Shown: positions 23,601 through 35,194, counted from the first letter of the stretch. The stretch is 64,000 nucleotides of DNA from Zanthoxylum bungeanum (GCA_019454045.1 SKCR01038147.1:434001-498000), one strand, 5' to 3'. Made by a program: numbers and translations. Notes: generated from the letters alone by a model not told the origin.

Positions 23601-26411
23601 CACAATGGTTGTGTGCCCCGTGCTATGGAAGAACATGCATAGTTAAGCTGATACTGCATTTGAGGAGAAAATCCTAGTTTAATTAATTACCTGAACTATC
23701 TGATGCACCAGCTTCATTAGTTGAGAAGCTGCTTCAGATACCACACACCTCTCAGACATAAAAAGCAAGTCAACAACATGTTCAGAGGAATTAACAATTA
23801 TGCCATCATTCTTCAATATCGAATCTTTCCTAGTATATTCCTGCATAAAAAAGTCTTTATTTACTTACTAATATATAACAAACAGCTAGAAACACGTGCA
23901 TTTCAACAGTGAAAGCTCACTTGGGGAACAGCAAAGTCACACTGTAGAAGCAAGTTTCTAGCCTTTGCCAAGATTTCCATTTTTCTCCTAGATGCAAAGT
24001 GCACTTCAACGTTTTCAGCAAAATTGCTCAATCTGTCATCCTTGTTATCAGATGCTGAAATGAACATCGTTTCCTTTAAAGCAGCCTCAAATTCTGAAGT
24101 ATGGTTCATAATATTTTGAAAGTCAGCAAGTTTTGAAGCATCTTCAGGTACAACCTGAATCAAAAGATAATAAGCACTTGTCATGAGCCAGAAAGTGCAA
24201 AAGATTAAAGATGTAATTCAAAAGGTTAAAAAGACAAACCTTTGACAGAAAGTTAGAAATGATCAGTGCTGATATTCTTGGCCATGTCAATCTTCCAAAA
24301 CATCGGAACCAAGAACCATTTTGGAGGCATATGCATTTATAGATGAATTTAACAACTAAAAGAATCCCTGAATAGATAGTTTTTCCATCCACACTTTCAA
24401 TCTGAAAATTAGAGAATAAATGTTAATACAACATAAAAGAACCATGAAATCAAAAAACCCAATATGCATTTATAGATGAATTTAACAACTAGAAGAATCC
24501 CTGAATAGATAGTTTTTCCATCCACACCTTCAATCTGAAAATTAGAGAATAAATGTTAATACAGCATATATGACCCATTAAACCAAAAAACCCAAAAAAA
24601 AATACACCCCTATGGGATACAAAAACTAGCAGATGCATCATAAACTAAAGAGAGCATGAAGTATTATATTTCCAAAAAAATGCTTATATACACAAGGTTT
24701 ACACTTTGCAACACACATTCTTCCATTATAATTTCCATTTAATCAGAGATATATAGAAAGAAACCGAACATCCAGCTGTTCCCATATAAAAATTACCTTA
24801 TCATCAACAGACGGTAACGTCCTCAATATTGCTTCGGTCATTTTTTCTTGGCCTGGATTTAACTCTTCCACAAATGTAATAGGTGATTCATGGCTTACAG
24901 CAGGAGTGATAACATATTTGATCATCAAATCTGCTACTTTTGCGAGCCCATAATCTAAAATTCCAACCACCTACAGAAATATTTTTAGCAATTAATATAT
25001 ACAGTATCTTATGACAGACCATGTTGCTAGTAGCAAAGGAATCTCAGATTCCAAACTCAAAAGGTCAACGCACCCCCCACGTGTTTCAACATCTATATTT
25101 CCCAGGAGCAACATAACTTTTTCCACGTAGCGGGTGGAAGACAGCATATATTCACCCAATGTCATATCGAAATGATTATCCAGATAAATGGAAGTATTAA
25201 CTAGAATTTAGTCTCCATAAAAAAGATTTCCGATGAAATGAACAAAACCTGGGAAATTTGCTAAGAAATGCTTTTAATTTATGCAGCAATGATCTCAAAG
25301 AGACGAGTTTACTAGTAATGTCAACAAACAAGTTCTAGCAAAAAAAAAAAAAAATCAATTGACACAAATATACGTAGAAGGAACATCAGGTGCAAAACTA
25401 ACCTCCATTGCTTCCAAAACTGTACGAAGCTCAATCCCATCAATTCTATCAACACTCAAACGATACTTAACCAAAACTCTATTAGATTCCTTCTTGAAGA
25501 GCACTGCATTTTCCATGAACCTCACAAGCAGCTCTTGAATCTACAAACCCAAATCCAGTTCATCTAAAAACCAATCACAAACTCTATAAAAATCACAAAG
25601 TAAAACAGTCACAATTCATCAAAATAAATATCACAAAAAACCATAAGACTTATGATCATTCTTCCAACAAGTAAACATTCTTCATCCTCTCAAAATCCAT
25701 ATACACACAAATCAACAACTACTTCTCTTAAATTAATCTAAGTTTTCACTTCTATTAGATAAAAACAAAACATCTACAACAACACATTCAAATTTAAGCT
25801 TCTCTCATTTTCTTCGATTTTCTCAGGAACCAAACAGATTATTCAAAAAAAAAAAGCATTACCTCCTCGAAGCAATCGAGCCACTCTTTCCTCAACAGGC
25901 AATACACTAAAGGCTCTCTCGAATCCTCATCACCAATTCTCAAAGCTTTCTTCAACTCACTCAGTTCCTGAGCAGCAAATCTCAGCCGTCCATCTCTCAC
26001 TCCCTCCCTCACTCCTTTCAACCTGTGACTAATTTCCACAAATGCTCTCACCAACACCAAAATTTCCTTCTTCACCCTCGCCTCTTTCATCTTCTCACAC
26101 ACCTCATCAATAATCTCCTTAACTTCCTTATCAATCGGACGGTAAGAAAACAGTCCCAAAATATCCAACAGGTCGGTTGAGATTCCATCCGATTGCAAAA
26201 CGGCGTCGTTGGAGAGGGAAAAGAGCGAGGCGAAGTCGTCGTGATGAGATGCGATGTAGGATTGGACTTTGGATTTTATTTGGAGGGAGTGAGACTCGAG
26301 GCGCGTGATTAGGAGGCGGAGATCAGGTGCGGTGAGTGGTGCCGTATGGTCCGTGAGGTCGTGCCTTGAGAGGAGGTCTCGGACGTTGATCGTGTCGAAG
26401 AGCGCGTCCAT
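20616..26411 (-). CDS. ZW10: ZW10 homologue (Dsl1/NRZ-type tethering subunit)
   Basis: In plants ZW10 works with MAG2/RINT1-like and NAG-like partners in tethering Golgi-derived vesicles to the ER; in animals it also serves the kinetochore. Exons in transcript order: 26411-25863, 25540-25403, 24970-24797, 24401-24240, 24154-23921, 23840-23691, 23257-23165, 22610-22515, 22289-22161, 22047-21970, 21871-21713, 21627-21483, 21389-21307, 20935-20911, 20668-20616. Phases all agree, giving 755 aa; plant ZW10 is about 740. The N-terminus MDALFDTINVRDLLS and conserved blocks such as LRLLITRLESHSL, FGRLTWPRIS, LAKARNLLLQC, AAWESGEL and LRKECLWRIE match plant ZW10 as I remember it. Intron 12 has a GC donor (CAG|GCATGT). 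Exon 14 (25 nt) is inferred from phase and weak similarity. A 133-bp tandem duplication copies part of exon 4. Confidence 0.93.
20994..21161 (+). mobile_element. SINE in ZW10 intron 13
   Basis: Head with GACTTGGTGGCAAATGGATT and B box GGGTTCGAGTC, then TTCTTGTAAGAACTTGAGGC, TTTTACCTGCTCCGCTTAAG, GTGATTTGGCGGTGGGGTTT and poly-A. It is flanked by an exact 15-bp duplication, AATGTTTATATGCAA, at 20979-20993 and 21162-21176. It lies antisense to ZW10, between exon 13 and the microexon, and is the best preserved copy in the window. Confidence 0.9.
24329..24594. repeat. 133-bp tandem duplication spanning a ZW10 exon border
   Basis: 24329-24461 and 24462-24594 are adjacent direct copies with a constant offset of 133 bp and roughly ten differences. 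On the transcribed strand each carries the 3' end of intron 3, its AG acceptor, and the first 73 bases of exon 4. Only the copy nearer exon 5 runs on to a complete exon; the other (acceptor at 24534) lacks a donor. Confidence 0.92.
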
Positions 26412-26544
26412 GTTGTTGATCGATCGGACGGTTGTTATGAAATTAGAGAATTGAAATTAACGAGTTTTTGGGTTTTTGCTTCTCAGCGTAAGAGAGGACT
26501 GTACTGGTGGTGAGTGCTACTCTGCGCCGTATACATGGCGAAAA
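26412..26544 (-). promoter_or_regulatory. ZW10 5' UTR and proximal promoter region
   Basis: This is all the single-copy DNA left between the ZW10 start codon and a repetitive GC-motif element. No clear TATA box was seen. The borders of the UTR cannot be set from sequence alone. Confidence 0.35.
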
Positions 26545-26975
26545 AGCCTGTCTCCGGTCCGGGGTGAAAAAAGTTCGGGCTGGACTTCAAAATGAGGGCC
26601 CGAATCGAGTTCGGACTCGGGCCGGACTCAACCTAAAAAGTCCGGGTCCGATCCGGCCCGGGTTTAAAATAAATAATTAAATATTATTAATTATAAAATA
26701 CATATATTTATATAATAATTTTTTTATTTTTATAATAAAAAAATCAGGCACATGCTTAAAATAAATAATTAAATATTTTTAATTATAAAAATATATATAT
26801 ACATATATATATATATATTTATATAATAATTTTGTTATTTTTATAATAAAAAAATCGGGCCCGGGCCAAGCTCGGGCCCAGGGCAATTTTTTTTTTTTGC
26901 CGGGCTCGGGCCGGGCTTTGAACCCCTAAACTGGACCTGACGCCCTTATTCCTCGGGCTCGAGCCCTTGAACCAT
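26545..26975. mobile_element. Degraded MITE with GGGCCCGG motifs
   Basis: Its ends are rich in GGGCCCGAGC / CGGGCTCGGGCC motifs in opposite orientations, like the element at 8213-8407, around an AT-rich centre. The centre contains a tandem duplication of about 95 bp (ATAAATAATTAAATATT... at about 26668 and 26760). Clean terminal repeats were not found. It lies directly upstream of ZW10. Confidence 0.45.
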
Positions 26976-27158
26976 GGGAATGGAAATCCCTTCTATACCC
27001 TTCCTGCCTTGCTGGAGCCTGGTGTCCAAAAATCACTATCAATATATTTAGCTAAAATAATGGTAATTTGACATTAGTAAATAGTACAATTCGACAACAA
27101 ACTCTAATGAATATTAGACAGCATCACCATTGACAATTGTCAAATAATTCCTTACAGC

Positions 27159-27797
27159 TGTGGACGTTGGTTTTCGTCTGAGATCCACAATCGAGAATTC
27201 GTAGGATGATGGGCGCTAGCGATCCTGCAAGATAAAGGTAGACTGAGCGGGGGTTCCTACCCACCGGTGTGGTGGGTGCCGTAGACACTCCGACGCTCAA
27301 GTCAGTAGTGAATACGAGCAGAAAGTAATGGAAGAGAAAGGTTCAGGGTTACCTTGACCTCTGTAAACTACCGTGAAGGGGGTGAGCCGGTGTTTAGAGG
27401 TTGATCTCTTTTCGAGAGCTTAAGTATCAGAGCTTCAAAAAACCTTCATCCCATTCTGAATTGTGGCCCCCTTTTATAGGCTATCAATATATGAGATTGA
27501 TTAATATAGTAAATGCTTAACTCATTTAGTGTCCAAAACGACCAATCATGTGGAGTTATTAATAATAGGAAAGACGTTTCTTCAGTTTGGTAGTTGGTAA
27601 GTCTAAAGGTTGTTTGGTAGGCCTCTCCTTTGTGTGTGGGCCTTGGCCCGCGAATTTGGATGTTTGTAGGAGTTGGGCTTTAGATAAGATTAGTTTAAGT
27701 CTCATGAACCGTATACTGTTAGGTATTTGTGTTTGGAATGATATTAGGCCCGTGGTGAAAAGATGATTTTGCCCTTGGCCCAAATTTGACCCGTACA
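27159..27797 (-). repeat. 3' LTR (left copy) of the 27-33 kb element
   Basis: It matches 33173-33676 over most of its length, for example CCTACCCACCGGTGTGGTGG and GGGTTACCTTGACCTC. It is about 135 bp longer than the right copy, mainly from a longer segment before its CCGTACA end. Confidence 0.88.
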
Positions 27798-27952
27798 GTT
27801 TGTCATCTACTCTCTAAGTCAATGAGTCTTGGCTTGGAGAGTATTCAACGAGTATGTCGTTTGGGGTACGTATAAAGCACGTAAGCGTACTTGGACGTTG
27901 ATGTCGACTGGACCTGTTAAAGTTCATATTTAAAGAAAAAATAAATATAAGG

Positions 27953-28143
27953 GATGATCATCGGTCGACCCGACCTGGGTGTTGATGTTACTCGGACCTA
28001 GGATGATCCTCGGTCGACCCGACCTGGGTGTTGATATAGCTTGGACCTGGGATGATCTTTGGTCGACCCGACCCGGGTGTTGATGTAGCTTGGACTGGGA
28101 TGATCCTCGGTCGACCCGACCTGGGTGTTGATGTAGCTTGGGC
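27953..28143. repeat. 49-bp tandem repeat, four copies
   Basis: Unit with GGTCGACCCGACCTGGGTGT, at starts about 27961, 28010, 28059 and 28107. It is inside the 27-33 kb element. Confidence 0.88.
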
Positions 28144-28199
28144 ATGTGAAAGGTTATATTTAAATAAAACAAATAAATATTAGGGATGGTCCTTGGTCG

Positions 28200-28880
28200 A
28201 CCAGACGAAGGCTAGGATAATTTCCAATCGACGAAACCAGCTAAGGGTCAGGGGAGTCTCCAATTTCGTCCGTCCCAGATGAAGGTCTGGGTTTTGAACT
28301 CGAATCGACATGAGCCATGGGGAATGTCCCAAGTCGATTGAACTAGATGAAGATTCAGGATGATCTTTATTCGACTGGTCAGAGGACTAGATGAGTCTTC
28401 AGTGTTTTCTGAAACCAGATGAAGGTTCATTTCTTGACTCGACTCTACATGAGCCATGAAGAATGTCCCCAGTCGACTGAACCAGATGAAGATTCAAGTT
28501 GATCTCCATTCGACTGGTCAGAGGACTCGGGGAGTCTTCAGTGTCCTCTGAACCAGATGAAGGTCCATGTCTTGACTCGACTCGACATGAGTCATGTGGG
28601 GAATGTTCCTATTGACTGGACCAGATGAAGGCCTGAATAATCTCCAGTCGACCAAACCAGCTAAGGGTCGGGGGAGTCTTCAAAATCATCTGGATCATAT
28701 AAAGGTCCAAGTCTTGACTCGACTCGACATAAGTCATGTGGGGAATGTTCCTGTCGACTGGACCAGAGGAATGTCATGATAATCTCCAGTCGACCAAACC
28801 AGCTAAGGGTCGGGGGAGTCTTCAATGTCATCTGGACCAAATTAAGTTCCCGGTCTTCGTGTATGTCATATGACATTGCC
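28200..28880. repeat. Degenerate repeats of about 142 bp with shorter subrepeats
   Basis: The landmark CCAGCTAAGGGTC recurs at 28237, 28657 and 28799; the last two are 142 bp apart. Subunits share CCAGATGAAGG, CTCGACTCGACATGAG and GGGGAATGTTCC. The motif GTCGACTGGACC ties this array to the 49-bp array next to it. Confidence 0.75.
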
Positions 28881-29163
28881 TGTGAACTTGAAACCACAAA
28901 TCATGGTTAGCAACAAGGAAAAAATTACTTTTACCTATTGCCTGTAGAGTATAGCGGCATAGACAGCTGGTGCCTCTCGAAGATTGAGACCATGTTATGT
29001 CGTTTGAGCCGAGGGAAGGTCCCCTTGTAACTTACATGTATTCTTTATGTCGTATAAGAAATAAATGAGTTCTTGATCTTTGAGGCTTTTCTCTTCTAAG
29101 TTATCAAAACTCATTTATTTCAGAATGTCCCCAGTCCGCTGGACCTGATGAAGGTGCATAATA

Positions 29164-29527
29164 TGTTGGGTAGATATGGAACCTTAGGGTCAAATCGGTG
29201 CCCCGCACAGTGTTAGTGGGTCTAATCCATGGATATATAGCATGAGTGTATTTTAAAAAATTTAATGAAATATAATATTCAATTTTCAAGTGTTTAGGGA
29301 AAAAAATTAGAAATAAATCTGGGTCCGGAAAAATTTAATCGGGATAAAAATCAGATAAATTGGATGTGATTGTCCGGGCCAAGCTACGCAGCAGCCTCAG
29401 ACTTTTTTTGCTGGGCAAATATATATATTTTAATTTTAAAACCTAAAACACTTATAAAATCACCTAAAATAATTTTAATTTCAAAACCAACCACAACACA
29501 TGTTATGCAACAAACATATATTTATTC

Positions 29528-29579
<52 letters not shown>

Positions 29580-31617
29580 TTTCTTTGAATCAAAATACAA
29601 CCCAAAATAGAATCCCACAATGAAATGATTCATGAACAATTCAAGGTCACCCAAAGGTAGTCAAATGATTCTAGAATGATAGCCATAACTCTAAGATTAA
29701 ATCTAAAGTTTCAAACTCTAATTTTATGTCTATGTCTAACATAAATATTTTGACCCAATTACAAACATATTGTGTTTATACTTCCAAAACATCATAACAC
29801 AATTCATTAGCCTTATTTCAACATTAAGCTATCTAATCATGCATCCAATGCATAATTAATCAGTTTATGTCTCACTAATGAAAAATCACTAATGAAGAAC
29901 ATAGCTTAAGAGAAGTTCAAACTTACCTAGCAAGCTTGATGCAAATCTCCAATCTCCTTCTCTTTGTTGAAATGGTTGGAGAACTTCTAAGGTTTAACAA
30001 GCTTGACTCTAAGATCAATCTTGATTCCAATGCAAGTAAACTTCACTCCAAGATCCAATCTTGATTTTTCATAGATGAAATATTGTAGAGATTTCACAAA
30101 GTTTCTCTAAACACTTCTCTAATTTAGGCTAATTTCTCCAAGAATTGCTTGTATTCAGCTTTCTCAAGCTTAATTAAAACCTTCTTAAAGCTTTCTATTT
30201 ATATCAAAACTTAGGCAATTTTTAATTAATAAAAGTTGTAATCAACTTTTAGGTGGGCTTAATCTAATTTTTCCAAATATGTATAATTAAGTGAGACTAA
30301 TCTACATTGTTTACTACTTTGATTTAATCCAATTAAATCAAGACAATGATTAGGAAATGAATTAGTTCAATGTTTGTCACTTTGATTTAATCCAATTAAA
30401 TCAAGCCAAAATCACATATTATTATATACTTATAATTACAATAATATCCTCAAATGGTAGAGATAATTATGATTTTACAATTAAGCCCTTGTGTAATTAT
30501 CGAATTATTCCAATTAGGTCAAAGTAAATAATCAATATTATTTAATAACATTTGATTATCTTATTTAATAATTATAATATCGAATATTATCTTTTATCAA
30601 AATTATTCGGCTACCCAAGTGCTCAATGAGTACACTTCATATCGTGAGACTCTTTGAGTCCAGACACGTTCGTCATATAAGCCTAGATAATATGTACGTA
30701 ATCCGGCCACCTCCGAATTCGCAAAGAACATGAATAAACTTTCTGAACTTTACAAGTCGAGGTCATTACATATGTTTAAAAATCCCATCGTCGTAGCCTA
30801 TCCTTGTACTTAGGAAACATAGAATAAACCGTTAAGTTTCCAAGATGCACATCTCATGTCGACATGTCCACGATTTTTTACAACTGATACGATCCACCCT
30901 AGGTGATCAGCTTTGGCCAAAGTCTTAAGAATCGTGACTTACTCACATGGATACCTAGACGAATGCTATCTTGATACACATTTGATTACTGAGTACATCG
31001 GTCCACACCCAACGAACATCTAGAGGCTAGACCATGAAATATTTATGACATATATGACATCAAAGTGTAGAGGATCTCACACAAAACCAATGCTATCATA
31101 TAGTCAAAGGATCACATATGCTACTCGACTTGAGAAGATTCATATTGACGGTGGTGTGTACTTCCAACTATTAGGAATCACATGTGAGTCATTCAGTATT
31201 CGGTCTAACCAATACCCACATATCTATACGAGCTTCCAAAGCTCATGGTACATCGGGATAAACCATTGGAACTCTAATTCCAATACACGATATGTGCTAG
31301 TCTTCTAGGTTATAGGAATTTGACTGTATTCCGAAACCAACAACTATGAATATATATATATATATATATATATACTCTAAGAATAGTTTATAATTGTAAT
31401 ATTTATCCTAATATCGAACCACCTCGTGTCCAGTATTACTACATTACTATTCTAAGGTCGATGTCATTCTTAGCATATTTATACATCAATTTAATATACA
31501 TAATGACAATACCATTAATAGAGTTTGAAATGAAAATGTATTTATTTTATTATTAAATAATAAAATATAATGTAATATAAATTATCCGAATTGGCGCTCC
31601 AAGCACCAACTCCAACA
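29164..31617. mobile_element. Solo LTR, 2.45 kb (copy A)
   Basis: It begins TGTTGGG, ends CTCCAACA and is flanked by the exact 5-bp duplication TAATA (29159-29163 and 31618-31622). It has no internal pair of repeats, no primer site and no coding region. It matches the 47706-50259 element along most of its length, for example TCATGTCGACATGTCCACG and CACATGTGAGTCATTCAGTA. A solo LTR left by LTR-LTR recombination is the simplest reading. The strand is unknown. It includes two (TA)n runs. Confidence 0.82.
29530..29576. repeat. (TA)n microsatellite
   Basis: About 23 AT units inside solo LTR copy A; copy B has no such expansion at the matching place. A second run lies at 31350-31374. Confidence 0.95.
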
Positions 31618-31622
31618 TAATA

Positions 31623-32530
31623 GTCCTCACTCCACTGGACTTGATAAAGGTCCGAGGGAGTCTTCGATCGACTAGACCTGTCGAAGGTCTATGAGGCTCT
31701 TCACTCCACCTGACCCGATGAAGATCAGGAATCTTCGGTCGAACTAAACCTGATGGAGGTCCTCATGATTCTTAACTTTACTCGATCCGATGCAGGTCGG
31801 TTCATATTGGTCGATTGGATCTGATGGAGGTAATTTGTATTCTTCACTTTACCCTAACCTGATGAAGGTCAGAGGCTTCGGTCTATTGGACCTGATGGAG
31901 GTCATCAAGATTCTTCACTCTACCTGACCTGTCGAAGGTCTGGAGGCTTCGGTCGACTCAACCCAATAGAGGTCCAAGAGACTTCCTACGTAGGCTGGAG
32001 TTGATGGAAATCCATACATATCATATGGAGAATATTACTATCCTCTCATGTCGCCTGAAAGAGATGAAAACTCCTCCATGTATTCTGGAGTAGATGACAT
32101 TCAATGCATGTCGTATGAAGTTAATGACAATTATTCTACGTAATCCAGAGAAGATGAATATCCTTTCACGTCGTCTGAAGAAAATGACTATCCTTCTAAG
32201 TCTAGAGTAGATGACATTCCATCAATATCGTCTGAGGAAGATGATAATTATTTCATGTCGTATGAAAGGGATGACAATTCATCCATGTCGTATGGGGAAT
32301 ATGGCTATCCTTCCACATCATTGGGAGTTTATGGCATTCCTTCAATGTCGCGTGGAGCATATGACTATCCTCTCATGTCATTTGAAAAAGGTGATAATCA
32401 TTCCATATTGTCTGGAGAAGATGACATTCCATCAATATCGTCTGGAGTAGACGACAATTCATCCATGTTATCTTGAGTAGTAACAATTCTTCCCCGTCGC
32501 CTGGAGAAGATGACAATCTTAGAGAATACT
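31623..32530. repeat. Two degenerate tandem arrays (about 50-bp and 30-bp periods)
   Basis: From 31623 to 31990 a unit of about 50 bp shares GACCTGATGGAGGTC and TCTTCACT. From about 31990 to 32530 a shorter unit shares GATGACATTCCATCAATATC, GTCTGGAG and CATGTCGTATG with a period near 30 bp. The short period keeps long frames open in several registers; these encode only repeats such as MTFHQYRL and are not genes. Confidence 0.75.
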
Positions 32531-32655
32531 TCTTGGTCAATTGGGTATGCTGGACGTTTACGAGGGTATTCTTATGTCGACTGGGAGAAATATGTCAATT
32601 CGGCCATGTGATGGTTCATATGTAAAAATAATATTTGCTTAATATTAATAATCAT

Positions 32656-33090
32656 TCATATATGGTGGGATGAACTTTTGTTGGCTTGGCTTTTTCTCAC
32701 TGGTATTCTGACACCAGGTAGGCGGGAAAGAATTGCATTTTTGAACTCTTGCATTTCCTTACGCATGGTGGATGCGACTTGCCGTGCTTGGTCAGTTGGG
32801 GAGATATGTTGAATTCTTTCTTGATTTGGTGGATGATTGTCTGATGGCGGATTGTCGCTTGCTACATTATTGACTGCCTTCAATAGGTTGGACCGAATGG
32901 TAAGACTGCTGGGGTGATCTGGAGCTTCGCATCGTTGGGAGGTAGATGAAATTTACTCCAACTGTTTCTGGAGGTTCGTATTGGAGCTTCACATGATTGG
33001 GGTTTCCTCCTCTAAAACTCGTAAGCGTTCTTGGAGAATGGCCAATTGAGCGGCCATTGGGTCTGATGTCTGCTCGCTGCTTGAAGCCAT
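32656..33090 (-). pseudogene. gag N-terminal remnant of the 27-33 kb element
   Basis: On the minus strand an ATG at 33090-33088 opens a frame starting MASSSEQTSDPMAAQLAILQ, with a heptad-like leucine pattern, that ends after about 33 codons. A second open piece (32883-32656) reads as a polar, Q- and S-rich linker. This is the usual position of gag, about 60 bases after the primer site. The conserved gag core is absent. Confidence 0.5.
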
Positions 33091-33152
33091 GAATAGCTAT
33101 GTTTGTAAGGACCGTAGACTGAGAGATCTTCGCTTGCTATAAATCGCTAAGG

Positions 33153-33169
33153 CCCCACGATAGGTGCCA
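33153..33169 (-). promoter_or_regulatory. Primer-binding site of the 27-33 kb element
   Basis: On the minus strand TGGCACCTATCGTGGGG begins three bases after the end of the right-hand LTR. The form TGGCRCC...GGGG is that of many plant gypsy primer sites. It makes the right LTR the 5' LTR. Confidence 0.65.
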
Positions 33170-33172
33170 AGT

Positions 33173-33676
33173 TGTGGACGCTGGTTTTCTCCTGAGGTCC
33201 ACAATCGAGAATTTGTAGGATGGAGGCACTAGCGATCCTGCAAGATAAATGTAGAGTGAGCAGGGAGTTCCTACCCACCGGTGTGGTGGGTACCGTAGGT
33301 ACTCCGATGTTCAAGTCAGTAGTGAAGACGAGCATAAAGTAATGGAAAAGAAGGGTTCAGGGTTACCTTGACCTCCATAGACTATCGTGAGGGCGGTGAG
33401 CCGGTGTTTAGAGGATGATCTCTTTTCGAGAGCTTAAGTATCAGAGCTCCAAAAAAACCTTCCTTCCATTCTGAATTGTGGCCCCTTTCATAGGCAATCA
33501 AGATATGAGGTTGATTAATACCAGAAATGCTTAACCCTTTAGTGTCCAAAATGGCCAATCACGTGGGGTTATTAATCATAAGAATAACGTTTTTTTAGTT
33601 TGGCAGCATAAGTTTAAAGGTTGTTTGGTAGGCCTCTATTTTGTGAGTGGGCCTTGGTCCAAATTTGGCCCGTACA
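33173..33676 (-). repeat. 5' LTR (right copy) of the 27-33 kb element
   Basis: It begins TGTGGACG and ends GGCCCGTACA on +. It faces the primer site at 33153-33169. See 27159-27797 for the partner. Confidence 0.88.
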
Positions 33677-33681
33677 ACAGC

Positions 33682-34105
33682 AAACTGAATGTATCTTGAA
33701 ATGATTTTATTATTCTTGTTGTCCCTCTTCCAAAACCTAACCAATTCAAATGTCATTAGTATCAAGTCAGTCATATAATAAATCAAGAGTATCCTATCAT
33801 GTGATAAAACAACTACCTGTCCGATGTATAGAATAATATCTCATTCGTTGAGATATTTGCCTATAAATGTAATTAGCGACAAAAAAAAATTATATTAGAT
33901 TATTTAAATCCAAATCTCTTAGATGATATTTTGTATTCATAAAAAAATGAAAGTAACAATGGCAAAAAGGAAGCTTAAAGGCGATCGGAGCTGAAAATAT
34001 ACACCTGATTTTCATTTAAACATCTCCAAAATCATCAATGCTGCTTGATTAGAGTTATGAGCATAAATAAAATTAAAAAATAATTAAGTAAAGATTAGAA
34101 AGTAA
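33682..34105. other. Intergenic spacer between two elements
   Basis: This is AT-rich single-copy-looking DNA between the target duplication of the 27-33 kb element and a hAT MITE. No gene or RNA seen. Confidence 0.5.
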
Positions 34106-34378
34106 TAGACCTGGCCAACGGTTCGGTTCACGATTCTGGTTTTTTTTAGAACCGTTGGATCGGACCGATTTGGTCCTTTATTTTTTGGAAAAAGAAAAAA
34201 GAAAAAAAAAAGTGATTTGGTTCCGGTTCAAAACCAAACTGAACCTTAAAATTACTGTGGAATCATAACCGAACTGAAATAGATTTCGGTTCAGTTTCGA
34301 TTCTAAAACTGAAAACGAATGAAACCATTTTGATTCCGATTCGGTTTCAGTTCCGAACCGAAACTTTGACCGGGTCTA
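34106..34378. mobile_element. hAT-type MITE, 273 bp
   Basis: Imperfect terminal inverted repeats start TAGACCTGGCCAACGGTTCG (left) and TAGACCCGGTCAAAGTTTCG (complement of right). They are flanked by 8-mers GAAAGTAA (34098-34105) and GAAAGCAA (34379-34386), one mismatch. The interior is GGTTCGGTT-rich. Confidence 0.82.
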
Positions 34379-34480
34379 GAAAGCAATATAATTATGCATG
34401 ACAATGGACCGGGCTGGGCCCGAGCCCAAAAAATAAAATTTAGGCTCAATCCCAGGAAAAGCCCGGCCCTAAGCTAAGGG

Positions 34481-34852
34481 TGCATATATGTTGTCCACAT
34501 GCTAATTATTTTTAAACTTCAAATTATTCCAAAACTGTCATGTTCTCATCTTGATAACCTCGATAACTTCCCATGAGAATAACCTCTTGATAGAAGAAGA
34601 TATATAAAGAGGGCGGTTCACAAAATTTTGATCCCTAAGCTCGAACACTTCAGTTCAAAATTCATTTCCGAGATTACACACCATAAGTTGGAGTTTTTGA
34701 GATCTTGGAAAAATCAAAATTCAACAAAATTTAATAGTTTTGTTGTAAGGATCAATAGCGGGAGGTTAGTAAACGTTTCTTGAATTTTCCGCATTTTGAT
34801 CTTATATAATTCAATTTATTTATTCACGGTAGATCAAATTTTAAGACTTACA
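34481..34852 (+). repeat. 5' LTR of the copia element (start truncated)
   Basis: It matches the 3' LTR in ATGTTGTCCACATGCTAATT, CTTCCCATGAGAATAACCTC and GGGAGGTTAGTAAAC. A TATATAAAGAGG TATA-like box lies near 34600. It ends CTTACA. Preceding DNA (34400-34480) is a GC-motif remnant (GGGCTGGGCCCGAGCCC). Confidence 0.85.
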
Positions 34853-34854
34853 GT

Positions 34855-34866
34855 TGGTATCATAGC
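34855..34866 (+). promoter_or_regulatory. Copia primer-binding site
   Basis: TGGTATCATAGC, two bases after the LTR, is one base off TGGTATCAGAGC, the usual site complementary to initiator methionine tRNA. Confidence 0.85.
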
Positions 34867-35194
34867 ATGTTTATCTCTGCCTTAATATTTTGGGTAAAAT
34901 TCGAAAATTTTGAAAATATCCATAAATTTCTTTGAAATTAAAATTTAATTTTTAGAAATCATCAGGAAATTTATTTTCGGGTAATTTTGTGATTTTCGGA
35001 GTTGAATTTGGTGTCCGGAATGTTTAGAAATTATTGGGGTTTTGAAAACGGATCAATCGGATAAAAAATGACCCGCCTTGAGGTTGAAGACGACTCAGTA
35101 GATGACATGTCATTTGATATATTTGTAATTTTTTTTTTTATTTATTTACATATTAGTGCATGAAATTAGTATGAATAATTTTAAATGAATTTAA

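Larger units (their letters stand above)
27159..33676 (-). mobile_element. Non-autonomous LTR retrotransposon with gag remnant
   Basis: LTRs at 27159-27797 and 33173-33676 begin TGTGGACG and end CCGTACA. The element is flanked by the exact 5-bp duplication ACAGC (27154-27158 and 33677-33681). A primer-binding site beside the right LTR and a gag start on the same strand show minus orientation. Apart from the gag N-terminus the interior has only degenerate tandem arrays. No protease, reverse transcriptase or integrase is present. A foreign solo LTR occupies 29164-31617. Probably a Ty3/gypsy (Tat-like) derivative moved by an autonomous partner; the lineage is inference. Confidence 0.85.

Noticed and set aside
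32211..32476. Two overlapping 70-80 codon frames
   Set aside because: They arise from the roughly 30-bp repeat array inside an LTR element.
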